64,000 nt of DNA from Cryptomeria japonica (GCF_030272615.1 NC_081413.1:332856302-332920301), one strand, 5' to 3'. Counted from the first letter of the stretch, positions 20,691 through 32,888 are shown. Notes: generated by a model not told the origin, from the letters alone. A program made the numbers and translations.

Positions 20691-21589
20691 AAATGGAGAA
20701 AATGAATAAAAGTGTGAAATGAGTGGATGAAATGGTATGTACGGATGATGGAAATGAATATGAAAATATTTTGGGAAGATCATCTTCAAGAAAATGGGAA
20801 GAACTTTCAACATGTAATCCGGTTCTAAAAACCCCATTTTGAAAGGATGGGTATTTCTCATCTTTGCAACTTGGAATTTCAACAAAAGATGGTTAAATCT
20901 TTTATCCGTAAGGGAAGAACAATGATTTTCATCCAACTTGTAATCGGGATTTAAAATCCCGAATACAAGTAAAGAGGGAAAATGGGGAAGAACAATGCAA
21001 TTCTAAAATTGCTATCAAAGGGGAAAATCTCTCTCACAAAAAACCGATTTTTGGGGAAGAACCAACCATTTACAAATTTACAACTAGAAAGGAAAAACAA
21101 GAAAACAAGAAAACAAGAAAAATGAAACAAGAAAATAAATCTTACCTTGCTCCAATCTGAAAATGCCTCTCCAAAAGATAATCAATCTTTGAAATAAAGA
21201 AGAATATCTCTTAAAAAGAAATTAACCGTATTCCAAAACCCTAGCCACGTTTTTGAAAAAATGCCCAAAACTGAAAAACGTGGCAGCAAATGCATGAGAA
21301 ATGGCATGGAAAATGGCCAAGACTCTTTCTAACCTCAATACCTTAGTATACCAAGCCAAAACGATTCATAACATTGCTGATTCGTGGCATTTTTAATGAA
21401 GAAAAACCTGGTTTTTTAGCAAAAACGTGTTTGCTGTTATAAAGCTAAAAACTAGCAATCTTAACCTCCATGTGGCGTGAAAGGTGTTTGAAAATGCATA
21501 AAAATAGGGAGGAATCCAGAACGCCTTCTATCTCCCAAAAAATCTCCACAAAAATTTGCTAAAAATCCTCAAAAAACATGTTTTTCCTT

Positions 21590-21990
21590 GCAATTCGGGT
21601 TTTTTGGAACAAATAGCAAGTTTAAAATGTATGAAACAATGAAAATCGGGTTTTTTGGAGGATATGACAAGTTTAAAATTTCACTTTTTCAACATGTTAG
21701 GCAAAATCGGGATTTTTTGGCCAAATAGCAAGTTTAAAATGTCAAAAATGCACTTTATGAGCAAAATCGGGTTTTTTGGACCAAAGTGCAAGTTTTAAAT
21801 TGTCACTTTTTCGCTTACAAGGCAAAATCGGGATTTTTAAGACAAATAGCAAGTTTAAAATTCACTTTTTCAACATGTTAGGCAAAATTGGGATTTTTTG
21901 GACAAATGACAAGTTTAAAAAATGTCAAAAATGCATTTGCAAGGCAAAATCGGGTTTTTTGGAGCAAACTGCAAGTTTTAAATACTTGTA
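21590..21990. repeat. ~60-bp tandem array of unit D
   Basis: Seven head-to-tail copies of a 60-61-bp unit with the core AAAATCGGG(A/T)TTTTTTGG.cAAATagCAAGTTTAAAAT. Successive TCGGG cores lie at about 21594, 21647, 21707, 21768, 21828, 21888 and 21950. Unit B carries a similar array with a ~63-bp period. In unit C the corresponding region begins just beyond base 64000. Confidence 0.88.
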
Positions 21991-22544
21991 AATGGGAAAT
22001 AAAATCCCTACAACAAGTTATACTTTCTTGCACATATGTAATGGGGATTTAAAATCCCTATTACATGTGAAAACCATTAAAGTAGGGGTTTTTTGACCAA
22101 ACTGCAAGTTTACTTGCAGTTGAGCCTAAAAATCTCTATTTTAACTAAAAAAGACCAAAACACAATAAAAAAATAAAAACAACAAAGGGGAAATTTAAAA
22201 CAAATTACAAGTAACATCTTTTAAATAAAAGTGCACATGTAATAAGTCAAAAATTCCCCTACAAAGACCAAAACAATGAATATCATTAAAACTTGCAGTT
22301 TGAAGAAAATTCTCCATCTGCAGTCGGGATTTTAAAACCCGAAATTGAAGGAAAGACATAGCAAACGAACCCAGAATTTGACGAAATTCGAAACGTAGTT
22401 CGAGGATGGACTGAGGATTAAGCCAGTCCAAGGATTAGTCGAAATTCTGCCTCGGGAAGCGTGCCATAGAGTAAAATTTTTCATTTTTTCACAAAAATTT
22501 CATGTAATGGTCCTTCATTTTTTAAAACAAAAATGAGGACAACA

Positions 22545-23050
22545 AAGCAAGTACAAGAAAATAGCAGATTTGAAGAGGAAAGAGGTAAATTTGGAAGTTG
22601 GAGATTTGGTTTTTGTACATTTAACAAAATAAAGGTTTCCAAAGAGGGAGTACAACAAGCTGAAATTGAAAAAGATTGGGCCTTGTATTTTTATTGAGGA
22701 AGTTTTCTTTAAATGCCTATGAATTTGAGCTTCCAAATGTCATTGGAATTTCTCCTATATTCAAAGTTTCAGATTTGTATCCTTTCAAAGGAGAAGAAGA
22801 TGCAACAAATGCACTTGAACTTGAAGATGATGAGATTATAAATTGGGAACAACAATTGCCTAAAGCACAAATAAAGGAAATTGAATCAATCCTAGACTTA
22901 AGGGTGGTAAAAAGGACTAGGGGAAAAGAGTATTTTCAATACGTGGTCAAATGGAAGGAACATCCACTTGAAGATGCTACTTGGATGACAGCTTTAGACA
23001 TATCCAAACATGGTAATAGTATTGATGAACTCATGGACAGGAGTCCATGA
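22545..23050 (+). pseudogene. pol: Gypsy F: integrase C-terminus and chromodomain
   Basis: This is the continuation of the integrase after unit D. The C-terminal strand region (GDLV-like, ending KFSLNAYEFELPNVIGISPIFKVSDLYPFKG) is followed by a chromodomain (LDLRVVKRTRGKEYFQYVVKWKEHPLEDATW). It ends in a natural stop at 23048. A frameshift lies near 22660. Removing unit D and one copy of aagca joins the two halves. Confidence 0.9.
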
Positions 23051-23143
23051 AGAAATCTTTTGTTCCTTATTAGTCTGATGTAGGTGCATCATTAATATGA
23101 GTTTATTATAGACATATTTAGGTTAATACATACGGGGGAGATT

Positions 23144-23450
23144 TGTTTGTAACCTCCTAATAATCTCGTAATAAGTCAACAATAAGCTAAATCTTTTTGA
23201 TGTAGCATGTATCTAGGAAGTTAGAATAAGTTTAGGAGTAGTTTTGATTTTTCTAATCAAAGGAAGATTTGAATAAGTCTCTTGTTGGCTTGAGTTAGTT
23301 CATTCTCAATGTATAAAATCAAGTCTTGTACTCGGAATAAAAATGAGGAGAGTTTCGTGCAACATTTGTGAAATGAGTAAACTCTCATTATTAAAATTTA
23401 TCAATCTTTGCAGATTTTGATGTTTTTTGTGTCTAATATTGCTGCGTGAA
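23144..23450 (+). repeat. Probable 3' LTR of gypsy F
   Basis: A purine tract (GGGGGAGATT, about 23134-23143) precedes TGTTTGTAACCTCC, and a TATA box (TGTATAAAATC, about 23309) and an AATAAAAATG signal follow. The right end is not clear; I place it tentatively near 23450. Confidence 0.55.
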
Positions 23451-23651
23451 TATCTTAAACCAATTTGAAGTTTAGGCAATGTAGTTCCTATAGCACACAA
23501 CATGAGGAGAAAGTGAGTTGGCAGAATGGCCCAAGTTTTCTGATGAGGATGGCAAAGGTTCAAAGTTGTGACCTGTATTAATGGTAGAATGCTATATGGT
23601 TGCAGAGATATCATGATACGAGGCTGTGATTGAATATGCGAAGGAACATGG

Positions 23652-25611
23652 TGTAATATCCCATTCTTGAACTAAGATTAGAAAATAAATTATAATAAAA
23701 TTAAAAAGATAAAGGAGGGGAAAAAAAATAAAAATAAATATATATATATAATAATAATAATATAAATAAGTAAGTAATAATAAAATATAATATAAATAAG
23801 TTTGAGATTATTAGTTAAATACAACTCTCGGCTATATTATTGTGGGCATGAAGATTAAAGAAAAATGTCTCGTATAATCATTACGTGGGCATGAAGAATA
23901 AAAAAAGAATGTCTCGAATAATCATTATGTGGGCACTATAGTTTGAGACAATTACCTATTCAACGCAAAGTCTAGTGCTGAGCAGCGGTGGGTCTGCAAG
24001 TGATCATGATCTGTGGGAATCCAGATCATACATCGGGCCGTGGAACTCATATTATCACTAACGTTGTAAGTCGGGAATTGAAACAATATTTGCGACATAT
24101 GGAAATACGATAGACTTTGCTTTGTCTTCGACAAGCAAAGTCCATTCATCGAAATCTGAAATGTTAAGCACCATCATCCATCAATCATAGTGTTGAGCAA
24201 CATCACTAATATCATTGCCAATTATATCGTTGTTGATAATCATCAAACTCTAATGTAAAGGAATTCCTTCGCTAAATATTTCTATATGGAGCGATTAACA
24301 AGAAACCGTAAATATCTTTGCAAGGGATGCAATCGGAATTAAAGACCAACAAGGGTGCTTAGGATGTAAGACTAATTACATTCGGAGTTAACTAATGACC
24401 ACCATGTATAGTGCGATATATACAAATTCTTAATCAGTGAAGGCATCGATTAAGGGATATCAATAATCATCTATGTAATAATCCAATTGATATAGAGATA
24501 AAAGACATGACTCTTGGAGTATCCCCTCCCACCATATATAAGACCATCCATAGTGAATTCAAAAAGAACTATCAATACATCGCATAAGCCGTTAAATATG
24601 AATATCTGAAAACACCGACACTTACAGATCAGATACCTTTGTTTCTCGTTCCTTTGTGGACTCGCTCACTCGGAGCAAGTAGTCGTTGACATCTGTATGT
24701 ATATTTACCAGTGATACATATCAGCATGCTGCCTATCTGACTTGCTATAAGTCATGAGGTAAAACAGGTAACCACCTACTTTTGAAGGTAGTATAGAATC
24801 CCTACACCATCATACATATCAGACAAGCACTCATAGATTGAGGATCTTGTCAATCCAATATAGTGTACTATTGCAGACATCAACAGTCTAAATCGGGGAC
24901 AGAAAACGCAAGCAACGTAGTTTTCACTGTCATATCAAAGACAACAGAGATACCCTATCCATACTTGTATGTATGTAGCAATGCAGAATATTTATGTATA
25001 TCTAGGATCAATAAAGAGGATTAAGGAATATGTAAATGTAGAAGTAAATTATGGAATGAAAAATGATAATGAATTGTAAAATGTAATATGAATAATGTGA
25101 CCATATGATGGAGGCTATTGGGAGGAAATTCCCTTAGCCTAATGGAGGGATTATGATAATCCCTGGTAGGCAGTATATACTGAGTATCTATATGCATATA
25201 TGTATGGCTTGGGTGACAAAAACTCATCCAAGAAGAGACAGATCTGGCCGGTCCTCTCTCGTAGACTTGGATGATGAGATGCATCATCCAAGGCAAGGAA
25301 TTGATCATATATGATGGTCTTCCTTGGTAGTCTTTGATGTAAGACGTTACATCCAAGACAAGAATCGAATTATCCTTCGATTTCCTAGTATGGCTTGGAA
25401 CCAAGATGGGTTCCAAGAAGGCGAGCTTCACAGCCGCCTACGGACATGTCCCAGTACTGCACTCATATCCTTTTTATTAAATAAGAATTGAGATTAGTTT
25501 TAATTAAGTAATTGAAGTTTAATGGCGAATTAGATTAGTTACATATATATTTGTTGCATTCTAACAGTCTGTTTTGCAGGACAATGATCCCCAATTAGTA
25601 GGGACATTACA
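23652..25611. mobile_element. Solo LTR Q (TSD catgg)
   Basis: This is a 1,960-bp unit with extended inverted ends TGTAATATCCC...GGGACATTACA and perfect 5-bp target duplications catgg at 23647-23651 and 25612-25616. It has no coding region. Near the left it is very AT-rich (ATAATAATA... about 23700-23820), followed by a 43-bp duplicated block (gtgggcatgaag...) at about 23842 and 23885. Its orientation is uncertain because both ends resemble LTR starts. Confidence 0.9.
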
Positions 25612-25616
25612 CATGG

Positions 25617-26240
25617 GATACCACCACCACCATTACCCTGTACAAGTAGACTTTGGAGAGTTGTACACAACTTGGTAGGTTGTTTGACAATACAAGGAGA
25701 GACGGTTACTTGGTACTAGTAATGTGGAGGAACGTTTATCGATGGTCGTCAAAGTTTAGAAGAGGGATGATATCACTCCTGACAATTAATAATTTTTTTG
25801 ATTTAGAGTGTATGGGTACTTCTAAAAATGAATGTTATAAGAGACCCTATGACTTTTGCATGTGGTGGCATGAAAAATAGATAAAAGTAAAAAGAAAGGG
25901 AAGCAAGAAGAGAAAAAGAGAAAATGGGGAAGAAAGAGAAAAGAAAAAGCAAACATTAATTAAAATGGAATTAAAAAATATTGAAGTATCAAGGCTGGAA
26001 TTTATTAAAAAATTAAAGCTAGGAAGTATCAAAATATTAATGTTGGTGAGCATTAAAATATTGCCATTTAAAAAGTACAAAGGCCAAATATTTTTTATAT
26101 TACATATGATAACAAAGGGAAGTAAATTATAAAGTACAAATACTAAAAAAAATAGCCAAAGAAGTATGAAATAAAGTGACAATTCCAAAATATTGTGAGG
26201 GGTCTCTACATAGTCTCCTGGTAGCATAAAAGACTCATTA
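25617..26240. other. Unassigned AT-rich stretch
   Basis: I see no recognisable coding or repeat structure between solo LTR Q and the GTATGG-rich region. Purine-rich low-complexity sequence lies around 25880-26000. Confidence 0.4.
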
Positions 26241-26800
26241 ATTCTAGTGTATGGTTTAGTAGATGGGGGAAAGGTCATAGCATATGGCTTGCATGACAGT
26301 GTCCTACCTTTAGCATACAACCTAATTATTAATTCATTGTATGATGCTTGGCTAATCCCATTGTACAACATCCTTACTTTGACATACGGTAAGTTTTAAC
26401 CAATGATGTGCATTCTTCAGTAGTAACCATACGACGGTGACATCTCAATCTTATCGTATGACAAGAAGCACTCATTCCTATTGTATGGTATTGTATGGTA
26501 GCAACAATATTTCTCCTCCCTAAGCATATGGTATGCTCCCTCCTTTGGTGTATGGCACACCTCATTGGCATTCAACATATGGCCTTTTGTGCATATATTT
26601 CTCAACACACAAAAGACTTCTACAGTAAAGTTTTTTCTCTATTCCATTGTATGGCTTGGTTTTTCCAATCAACCCTTAGCAAACGACAATATCTGCTTGA
26701 GTGTGCGGCAACTGTTGGCCTCCCCTACCATATGTCTAAGGTTTGTCATTCAATGCCTTTCCATTGTACAACAGTCTTGTTCAATAGCTCCTAATTGGGA
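26240..26800. repeat. Dispersed (C)ATATGG/GTATGG motif cluster
   Basis: About a dozen occurrences of GTATGG, CATATGG or CATACGG on either strand lie in 26240-26740, including 'attgtatggtattgtatggtag' near 26479. No longer repeat unit is evident. It resembles the motif clusters carried by the other LTRs in the window. Confidence 0.45.
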
Positions 26801-26899
26801 TGTACGACCACAACATAATTGCAAGGTATGCCTCTTGATAATTCTATTTCAGCATTTGGTAGTGATAGCAAAGACGGATGCTAGTGATAGCAAAAGAAA

Positions 26900-29010
26900 A
26901 AGGACATTGTAGCATTACATGCCCCAAATTGCCTCGAGAAAAACTAGAAAAGGGAAGGAGGATGAGACTATAGTTGATGCAATGACTTGGGAGAGTCACC
27001 GGCAGTGAGTGCCGAATGTCGTGGCAAAACAATCAAGATGACCATGTGTAGAAGGTGGTATTGCAACACATGTAGGTAGACAAAGTTGCACAACTTACAT
27101 TTTTCAATTCTCAAGAGTTTGAACATTATCTGAAGGCAATGGTGGCGAATTACAATAGGTAGTCTCATAAATCAATAATTGATCACAAAGGTTGTCAGGG
27201 GACCATTTCATTCTAGCAAGTGCACTTCAATATAGTACTTGGTGTACCTTCTACATGGAAGCTATATGCAAGCCTATAAGAAAGATAATACCACAACATA
27301 AAGAGGTCTCCTTTCACAAAATATGCTGACTAGAATTAAGACAACAAGACAAAGATAGCATATCTAATGCTGGAAATAGGGGCCTACGAAAAAAATTCTT
27401 GGCTATTGCAGAGTGCAGGTGCATATTGGACTTAGTGAAATGTCGATTAATAGGTGCTAGTCGAGCATCTAATGTGGCCATTTGGATGATAGACTATATG
27501 ATTGGATTAAGCATGGGTATGGTATATAACTAGGTGAGGCAATTGTTTTAGAGAATTAGGGAATTCCTCTTGTAGAAACACAAGGCATTTTACATGATGC
27601 AACATGCCATTGCTATTTTCTTGGACGCCCTTCATACTTAGGTTCCTATTAACAAGTGGGGCAATTTCTAGTCCATTTAAAAAAATGATCCCTCTTGCCG
27701 ATGATGTTTTATTGGACTACATTGGGTATGTAGGCACTAGTTGGGGAAGAAACACAACCGTCTAGGAAGAAAAGAAAGCAAAGGGAGGTGTCGAGCGAGG
27801 GTGGAGACAATACAAAGGACAACTATGAGCCTATAGAATTATCTTCATCTACATCGACCACTACACAAATAGATGAGGTGTCATTGTCTATTGATGCACA
27901 ATCCTTGTTGGAGATTGAGATCGAAGAGGCTTTTCTCATCACCGATACTATCTCAACTTCACTGCTAGCCACATTGCCATCGGTGCCAACCACATCACCA
28001 CCGTCATTGCCAGTTACATTACCAATTACATTGCTAGCCACATTGCTAGTCACTTTGCTAGCCACATTGCCCACATTGCCAGTGGAATCCACTTTCCCCA
28101 CCAAGGATAGTGTGCTAGCATAGCCTAGTTTACCAATTGAAGGAACTTTGCTTGGGAACACCACTTTGGCTAAGAAAGCCAAACATATTGATTGGTGGTT
28201 GCACCTATTCGGGCTTCTAGTAGAGGTTCCAACTTTTCCCTCGTCGAGTTCTTTGTGGCTCATGGCTGATGAACTCGAGCAGTAGGAGATAGTGTTGGTA
28301 ATGATTTTTGAGGATGCCCAACTTGGTTTTACATAGAAAACTTTGCCTAGTGTGGAGAATGTTCAAGAGATTACACCACAACCGCCAGTGGCTTCACAAG
28401 AATTGCCCTTGGTTGACTCACCTATTTAGGCTTAGGAAGAGGAGTCAAGTGAGCTAGAGGGAGTAATTATTGAGATTGCTAAGCCCGATGAGTATTCTCT
28501 TGTTATGATTCAAAGATATCGATAGGATTTATAGTCTATGGCCATAGTCATATAGGAGGTTCAGGTGATTGGACATAGGACATTCTCTTTTGGTAGCAGA
28601 AGAAGCCAAACATTATTTTGGCATTTATCTAGAGAGAGTGTGAAAGGGAGTTCATTCAATGCTTCACTTCTTGAGGATGACCTAGGGTAGAGACTCCTGA
28701 AATGATGGCAGCATGGCATCCTACTAGGCCTACATTAGGGGGGACGCATAAGTAATATTAGCTTTATTTGGCATGGAGACCTTTAGAGATTTGTTCTCTA
28801 GGCTAAAGTGTTAGTTAGTCTTTGTTGATGAGATCACACATCATAGGGATGAGGTCCTCCAAATGGTGCAGATAGTATGCATAGAGAAGTTTTAGAAACA
28901 ACTTTCTCAGCAAGCACAACTCATAGAAACAAAACAAACCAGTGTGGTTGAGAAGGAGATTGAGCCAAAAAATGCCATGTATTTGAAGTTGGACAGATGG
29001 TGAAGGCAGC
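26900..29010 (+). pseudogene. Decayed gag-like ORF region with acidic and coiled tail
   Basis: This plus-strand stretch is heavily interrupted by stops but reads as retroelement-type protein. It opens with a basic N-terminus near 26920 (MPQIASRKTRKGKED). Readable fragments follow (DYMIGLSMGMVYN about 27490, PLADDVLLDYIGYVG about 27690). At 27788-28123 there is an open Ser/Thr/Pro/Leu-rich segment coded by ~12-bp repeats of 'ccacattgctag' type. The tail is acidic with coiled residues (VDEITHHRDEVLQMVQ, about 28820). The plan of globular region, low-complexity linker and coil recalls the ORFs of units A-C, but I cannot show homology. It ends at a polypurine tract and LTR. Confidence 0.45.
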
Positions 29011-29221
29011 AAGGAAGTGAGAGTTAGTAGCTCACCATTTGAAGTTGTGAACAAAGGAGGTCCATAGGATTTGGCAACTCTGATCCCCAATAGCCACTCC
29101 CACATCTTTTGTACATCCAATGATGTCTTCTCATCCTCCTTCTCAGTAGTTTTTGTTTTGGTGTTGTTCAACTCTAGTTTTGTTAGTTGTCGTCTAGTAG
29201 GCAACTTTCTTTTGGGGGGGG

Positions 29222-29440
29222 TGATGTAGTTCGGCAATAAATAAAACGAGTTATATTGTAATTAAGTAATTAGTCTTTGATAGTTGGTTGTCAGTTGGTA
29301 GCTACTGATATTTGATGTTCCCAACCATTTTCAGTTTAGCTATATGTTTTTTATTGTATTCTTAGTCGAGGACTGCACACATGAAATTCTTGTATCTATT
29401 GCACATCCAATAAATGAATGAATAAAAAGACATCTTTCAG
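29222..29440 (+). repeat. Probable 3' LTR (about 219 bp) with polypurine tract
   Basis: The tract CTTTTGGGGGGGG (29209-29221) immediately precedes TGATGTAGTTCGG. A putative polyadenylation context (AATAAATGAATGAATAAAAAG) is near the end and the stretch closes ...CATCTTTCA at 29440. These are the marks of a short 3' LTR belonging to the decayed ORF region upstream. I find no matching 5' LTR in the window. Confidence 0.6.
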
Positions 29441-29966
29441 GAACATTGTTGCAAGTAATTGTTATGGTTATATTTTGTTATTTTGTTATATGTTTGAGTA
29501 AACACCCTACATGTCAAAGTGGGTTGAAGGGGCCTAGGAACAGACCCTAACATGGTGGCTATTGTTCGTCTCTTAATGTTTTCCTGATTTGTAGAACATG
29601 TCTCACCACTCTGCATCTGATTAACCTTTGGTATTCCTTGATCTACCTTAACAAGCATCTGGGACATCGTTTCTAACATTGCATCAAATTTCCTTTCAGC
29701 TTGAGTGTTTAGGCTAACTGAATAAGCCTGCCCTTACCTTTGTCTCCCATAATTTTTAGTGGACTGTGATCAGTAGAGTACAGAGAATTGTCATTGTCAC
29801 TTGACAAAATCTGATGTAATCCCTGATCTATTGCAAAAGGATTTTCAAATGGAGTTTGTGAGTTGTTCTTTCTCTGGTCTCAGGTGTAATATCTCAATTC
29901 CCTCTCTCATAGGTGATGTTCAGCTGCATGCAAATGGTTAAAGAACAGGCTGACAGGAAAAACTTG
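29441..29966 (-). pseudogene. gag: Gypsy R: leader and gag N-terminus (truncated)
   Basis: On the minus strand, downstream of a primer binding site, an open stretch reads ..PFAIDQGL..LSSDNDNSLYST, then MGDKGKGRL, and after a stop MLETMSQMLVKVDQGIPKVNQ... This is the sort of polar, helix-rich N-terminus found in gypsy Gag leaders. It is cut off at about 29440, where the other LTR lies. No capsid core is present, so assignment rests mainly on position. Confidence 0.55.
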
Positions 29967-29978
29967 GCTTTGATACTA
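29967..29978 (-). other. Primer binding site of gypsy R
   Basis: The minus strand reads TAGTATCAAAGC, 10 of 12 matches to the tRNA-iMet site TGGTATCAGAGC. One base separates it from the LTR end (..TTCTTACA at 29980), the same geometry as element 1. Confidence 0.75.
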
Positions 29979-29979
29979 C

Positions 29980-30946
29980 TGTAAGAACACCCCCCCACAA
30001 ATAATAAATATTGAAAATCAACAATGTATGAGTGAATTCAAACTCTCAACACTTTAATTTTTTTGCAAAGTCTATATTGTTCTCCAGCTGAAGCAGAGAC
30101 ATGATTTTTGCTCAGAATTGCCCAGTTGGAGATGAGGGTTTTCATCCTAAAATCCAGAGATTTCAAGAGGCTATTCTGTCCTTTAGAATTTGCCAACCAA
30201 GGGTTTCCATCCTTAAATGCAAATTTTATATTTGAATTCAAAATGATCATAAAGGATAATGGATAATTGATGATTTGATATGAATCTTGACTTCTCTTTT
30301 ATATGCACTTTACTTTGGGTCCTCCATTCATTTTATTTTTAAGTTGGTTTTCCTACCAAGTATTTAAAAATATGTTTAAATTACGTCCAAAAACCCCTTT
30401 TGAAATACATTTTGAATAAAATGTAAAATCACTTCAATATTATATTGGACTTATAATAATATTTAAGTTGTCTATTTGAAAATAATGTGATTGGGCCCAA
30501 CTTTAAATGTTATTGATTCTCTTAGTCATGAAAAAAGAATATGATTTTTATGTTTCAGTATTTGTTTCCATGTTTCTTATAGTTTGTGTTTTTCATTCTC
30601 TTTAATAATGCAACAATTTCCTGTATAGTCCTTGAACTGCAGCACAAGAGGCCCTAGCAGTATAATTGTGGTGATGATATTTGTGCCACCATGCCCATGG
30701 TGTTTTCCATTGCCTCTGTGAATACTCTGATGCATTTATAAATGATAATTTCCATGTTAGAATGAAACCGATCAAGAACATGAGATGCCCTTGGGGTATG
30801 GGATTGAAGAATGGATATTCTTTTAGTAGTACGTATAAATTTTTTATGGCAGAACTCTTAATTTTTCTGTATGTTATTGGATCTCAAGATATGTGAATGT
30901 ACATGTAAGATGACTGAAATAGAAAGAAAAGGAGAACTCTCTTACA
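29980..30946 (-). repeat. 5' LTR of gypsy R (outer end tentative)
   Basis: The inner end is fixed by the primer site at 29967-29978. A minus-strand TATA box (GCATATAAAAGAG, about 30291-30305) lies within. The outer end is placed at 30946, where CTTACA mirrors the inner TGTAAG, but I could not confirm it with a second LTR or a target duplication. Confidence 0.55.
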
Positions 30947-31685
30947 TAGTTAATTTGAGGTAGTTGGCATAATATAACTTATCAAATTTTTTTTCTCATA
31001 GGTTTGATGCTTCAATAATCCATAATATTTAGAAGAGAAAGCTTTTATGGAAGTTTGTCCCTCATTTAATGAATTACTAGTAACAGGTAAGTTCGTATAC
31101 AAGTTATCAATAGAATGACCCAAGCATAGCATTTAATGATAGCTATCCATACACTAGACATTAATTTTCTAAAACACCTTAAATACACATTAGTTTTAAT
31201 ATACCTTTAACATATTTAGAATTCCAAAAATTCAGAAAATTGTTTCGAAATTATTGTGTTCAAAACAAAAATGAGATCTTAAAATGGGTTATATAAGTTG
31301 TTTGAAAATCTTCTGCCCAAGGCCTATAAAAGTGCAAAGCAGATCCAGTTATTATGCATAAAATATTTTATCAGAAAACATAAACTAGTATGGTTGTCTT
31401 GAGGACAGTAAATACTGTGTTTATTATGTTTTGTGAACATTGATCAGTAGGTTTATTTTAGTGGCTCCGTGTTTTAGTTTTCTTAAGCATGCGTGAGTCC
31501 TTTTTTCTTGCATTAGTTGCATTAAAGAATAAGCTTAGAAGGAGCTTAGAAGGATGTTCCCTTAACCTTTATTGGTATGTTTTCCTAATATAAGAAGGAT
31601 GCTATGTGCTAACATTGTTAAGAGTTCATATGGCCACAATATGCATTCAATCTATTCCCAGCTGTGGTCTTAAATTTCTATCCAA
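30947..31685. other. Unassigned AT-rich stretch
   Basis: I see nothing coding, no LTR ends with target duplications and no repeats here. Confidence 0.4.
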
Positions 31686-32173
31686 ATTAGCATGAACATC
31701 TTATTGTTATAAAATTGTTGCTTCTACTGAGGGAATACCTTTACAGATTGTTTTTAAACAATTGGATTGCTTTTAAAGTGTTGTTTTCCATGTCATGTCT
31801 TTGTTTCACAACTGCATACACAGTTTTATTGGTTATATGTTTGTCAATAGTTTTTCTTTATTGGTGAAACAAGAGCATTCTATCCTATTTATATTTCATG
31901 AAAACATTGACACACAGATTGATTGGTCTTATTAGCATCAACATCGTATTGCTATAAAATTGTTGCCTCTACTGAGGAAATACCTTTATAGATAGTTTTC
32001 AAACAATTGGATTTCTTTTAAAGTGTTGTTTTCCATGTCATGTCTTTGTTTCACAACTGTATCCAAAGTTTATTGGTTATATGCTTGTTAATAGTTTTTC
32101 TTTATTGGTGAAACAGAGCATTTTATCCAGTTTATATTTCACGAAAACATTGACACACAGATTGATTGGTCTT
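31686..32173. repeat. 245-bp tandem duplication
   Basis: Two head-to-tail copies, 31686-31930 and 31931-32173, both run from ATTAGCAT(G/C)AACATC to CACAGATTGATTGGTCTT. They differ by scattered substitutions and small indels. Nothing coding is apparent. Confidence 0.9.
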
Positions 32174-32888
32174 TGCATGCACAGATTTGTTCCGAACTTA
32201 GCTATCAGCAAGATCATTTCCAGAGAGAATAATAAAGTGTGCCTTCTTCAGGTATTTATTTTGTTTAACATTTGAAGCTTAATAACTCTCATTAGAAATC
32301 AAGTTGATCAAATTAACATATTGCAAACTCTCATTTTAGCTTTCAATCAGTGCCATTTTTTTTGTTTCCCTTCTATATTCAATGTGTATATAGTAAAAAT
32401 TGTACTTACCAACTACGAGTAACAATGAAGTAGTTTGTAGGTGCAGTAAGCAAGAAATGCCTACTTAGTGACATGTTGGAGGACACTAACAGATTTTTGA
32501 AGGGAAAATATCACCTATATTCAATGGATAGTCAATGTTAGGTGAGATAATCAAGTATCAAAAGAAAATTTCGATTTATCTTGAGCCAATATATTTGACA
32601 TAGATAGAATAATTTTTAGGGTATTACTCAAGATATTGATGAGATATGGTGTTGCATGTCAAGGGTTATGTCTTCTAAATGTTATGATAAAACTTGTTTC
32701 GGTTTAACTAGCGTTTCGACAGATTTGTGTAAGTTTCTTCCCTGCACTTTTGAGGTGTGGGAGAGATGATACCTGCAATTCATTGAATTTAATACAGAAT
32801 GAGGAAATCAAAATTCACTACCGCAGTTTGATTTTTTATTGAATATTTTATTTTACCTATATTCTATGGCATTTTTGGGATGGGGATG
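32174..32888. other. Unassigned stretch left of unit B
   Basis: AT-rich sequence without recognisable genes or repeats. It ends at the target duplication copy ggatg (32884-32888). Confidence 0.4.

Larger units (their letters stand above)
18993..22544 (-). mobile_element. Long LTR-like unit D (ORF-less, TSD aagca)
   Basis: This is a 3,552-bp single unit with ends TGTTGG...GACAACA and a perfect 5-bp target duplication aagca (18988-18992 and 22545-22549), inserted in the integrase of gypsy F. In sense direction (minus) it has a subterminal hairpin, a ~60-bp tandem array (21590-21990), a promoter-like region, a TATA box near 19795 and a tail with repeated AGCTCAAAGACTTG. Its last ~1.1 kb matches the end of unit C (53361-54430) nearly throughout, and 20700-21548 matches 62950-64000. 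No LPRYPTD-family ORF is present. It is most simply a solo LTR. Confidence 0.9.

Noticed and set aside
22676-23050. Independent host chromodomain gene
   Set aside because: It is the in-order continuation of the gypsy F integrase once unit D is removed, and it is followed by a polypurine tract and LTR.
25847-26371. 174-codon minus-strand ORF
   Set aside because: It is rich in Phe/Leu/Ile from a purine-rich plus strand, with no motif; a composition artefact.
27788-28123. Leu/Thr/Pro-rich 111-codon ORF as a real gene
   Set aside because: It is coded by ~12-bp repeats inside a region full of stops that reads as decayed retroelement.
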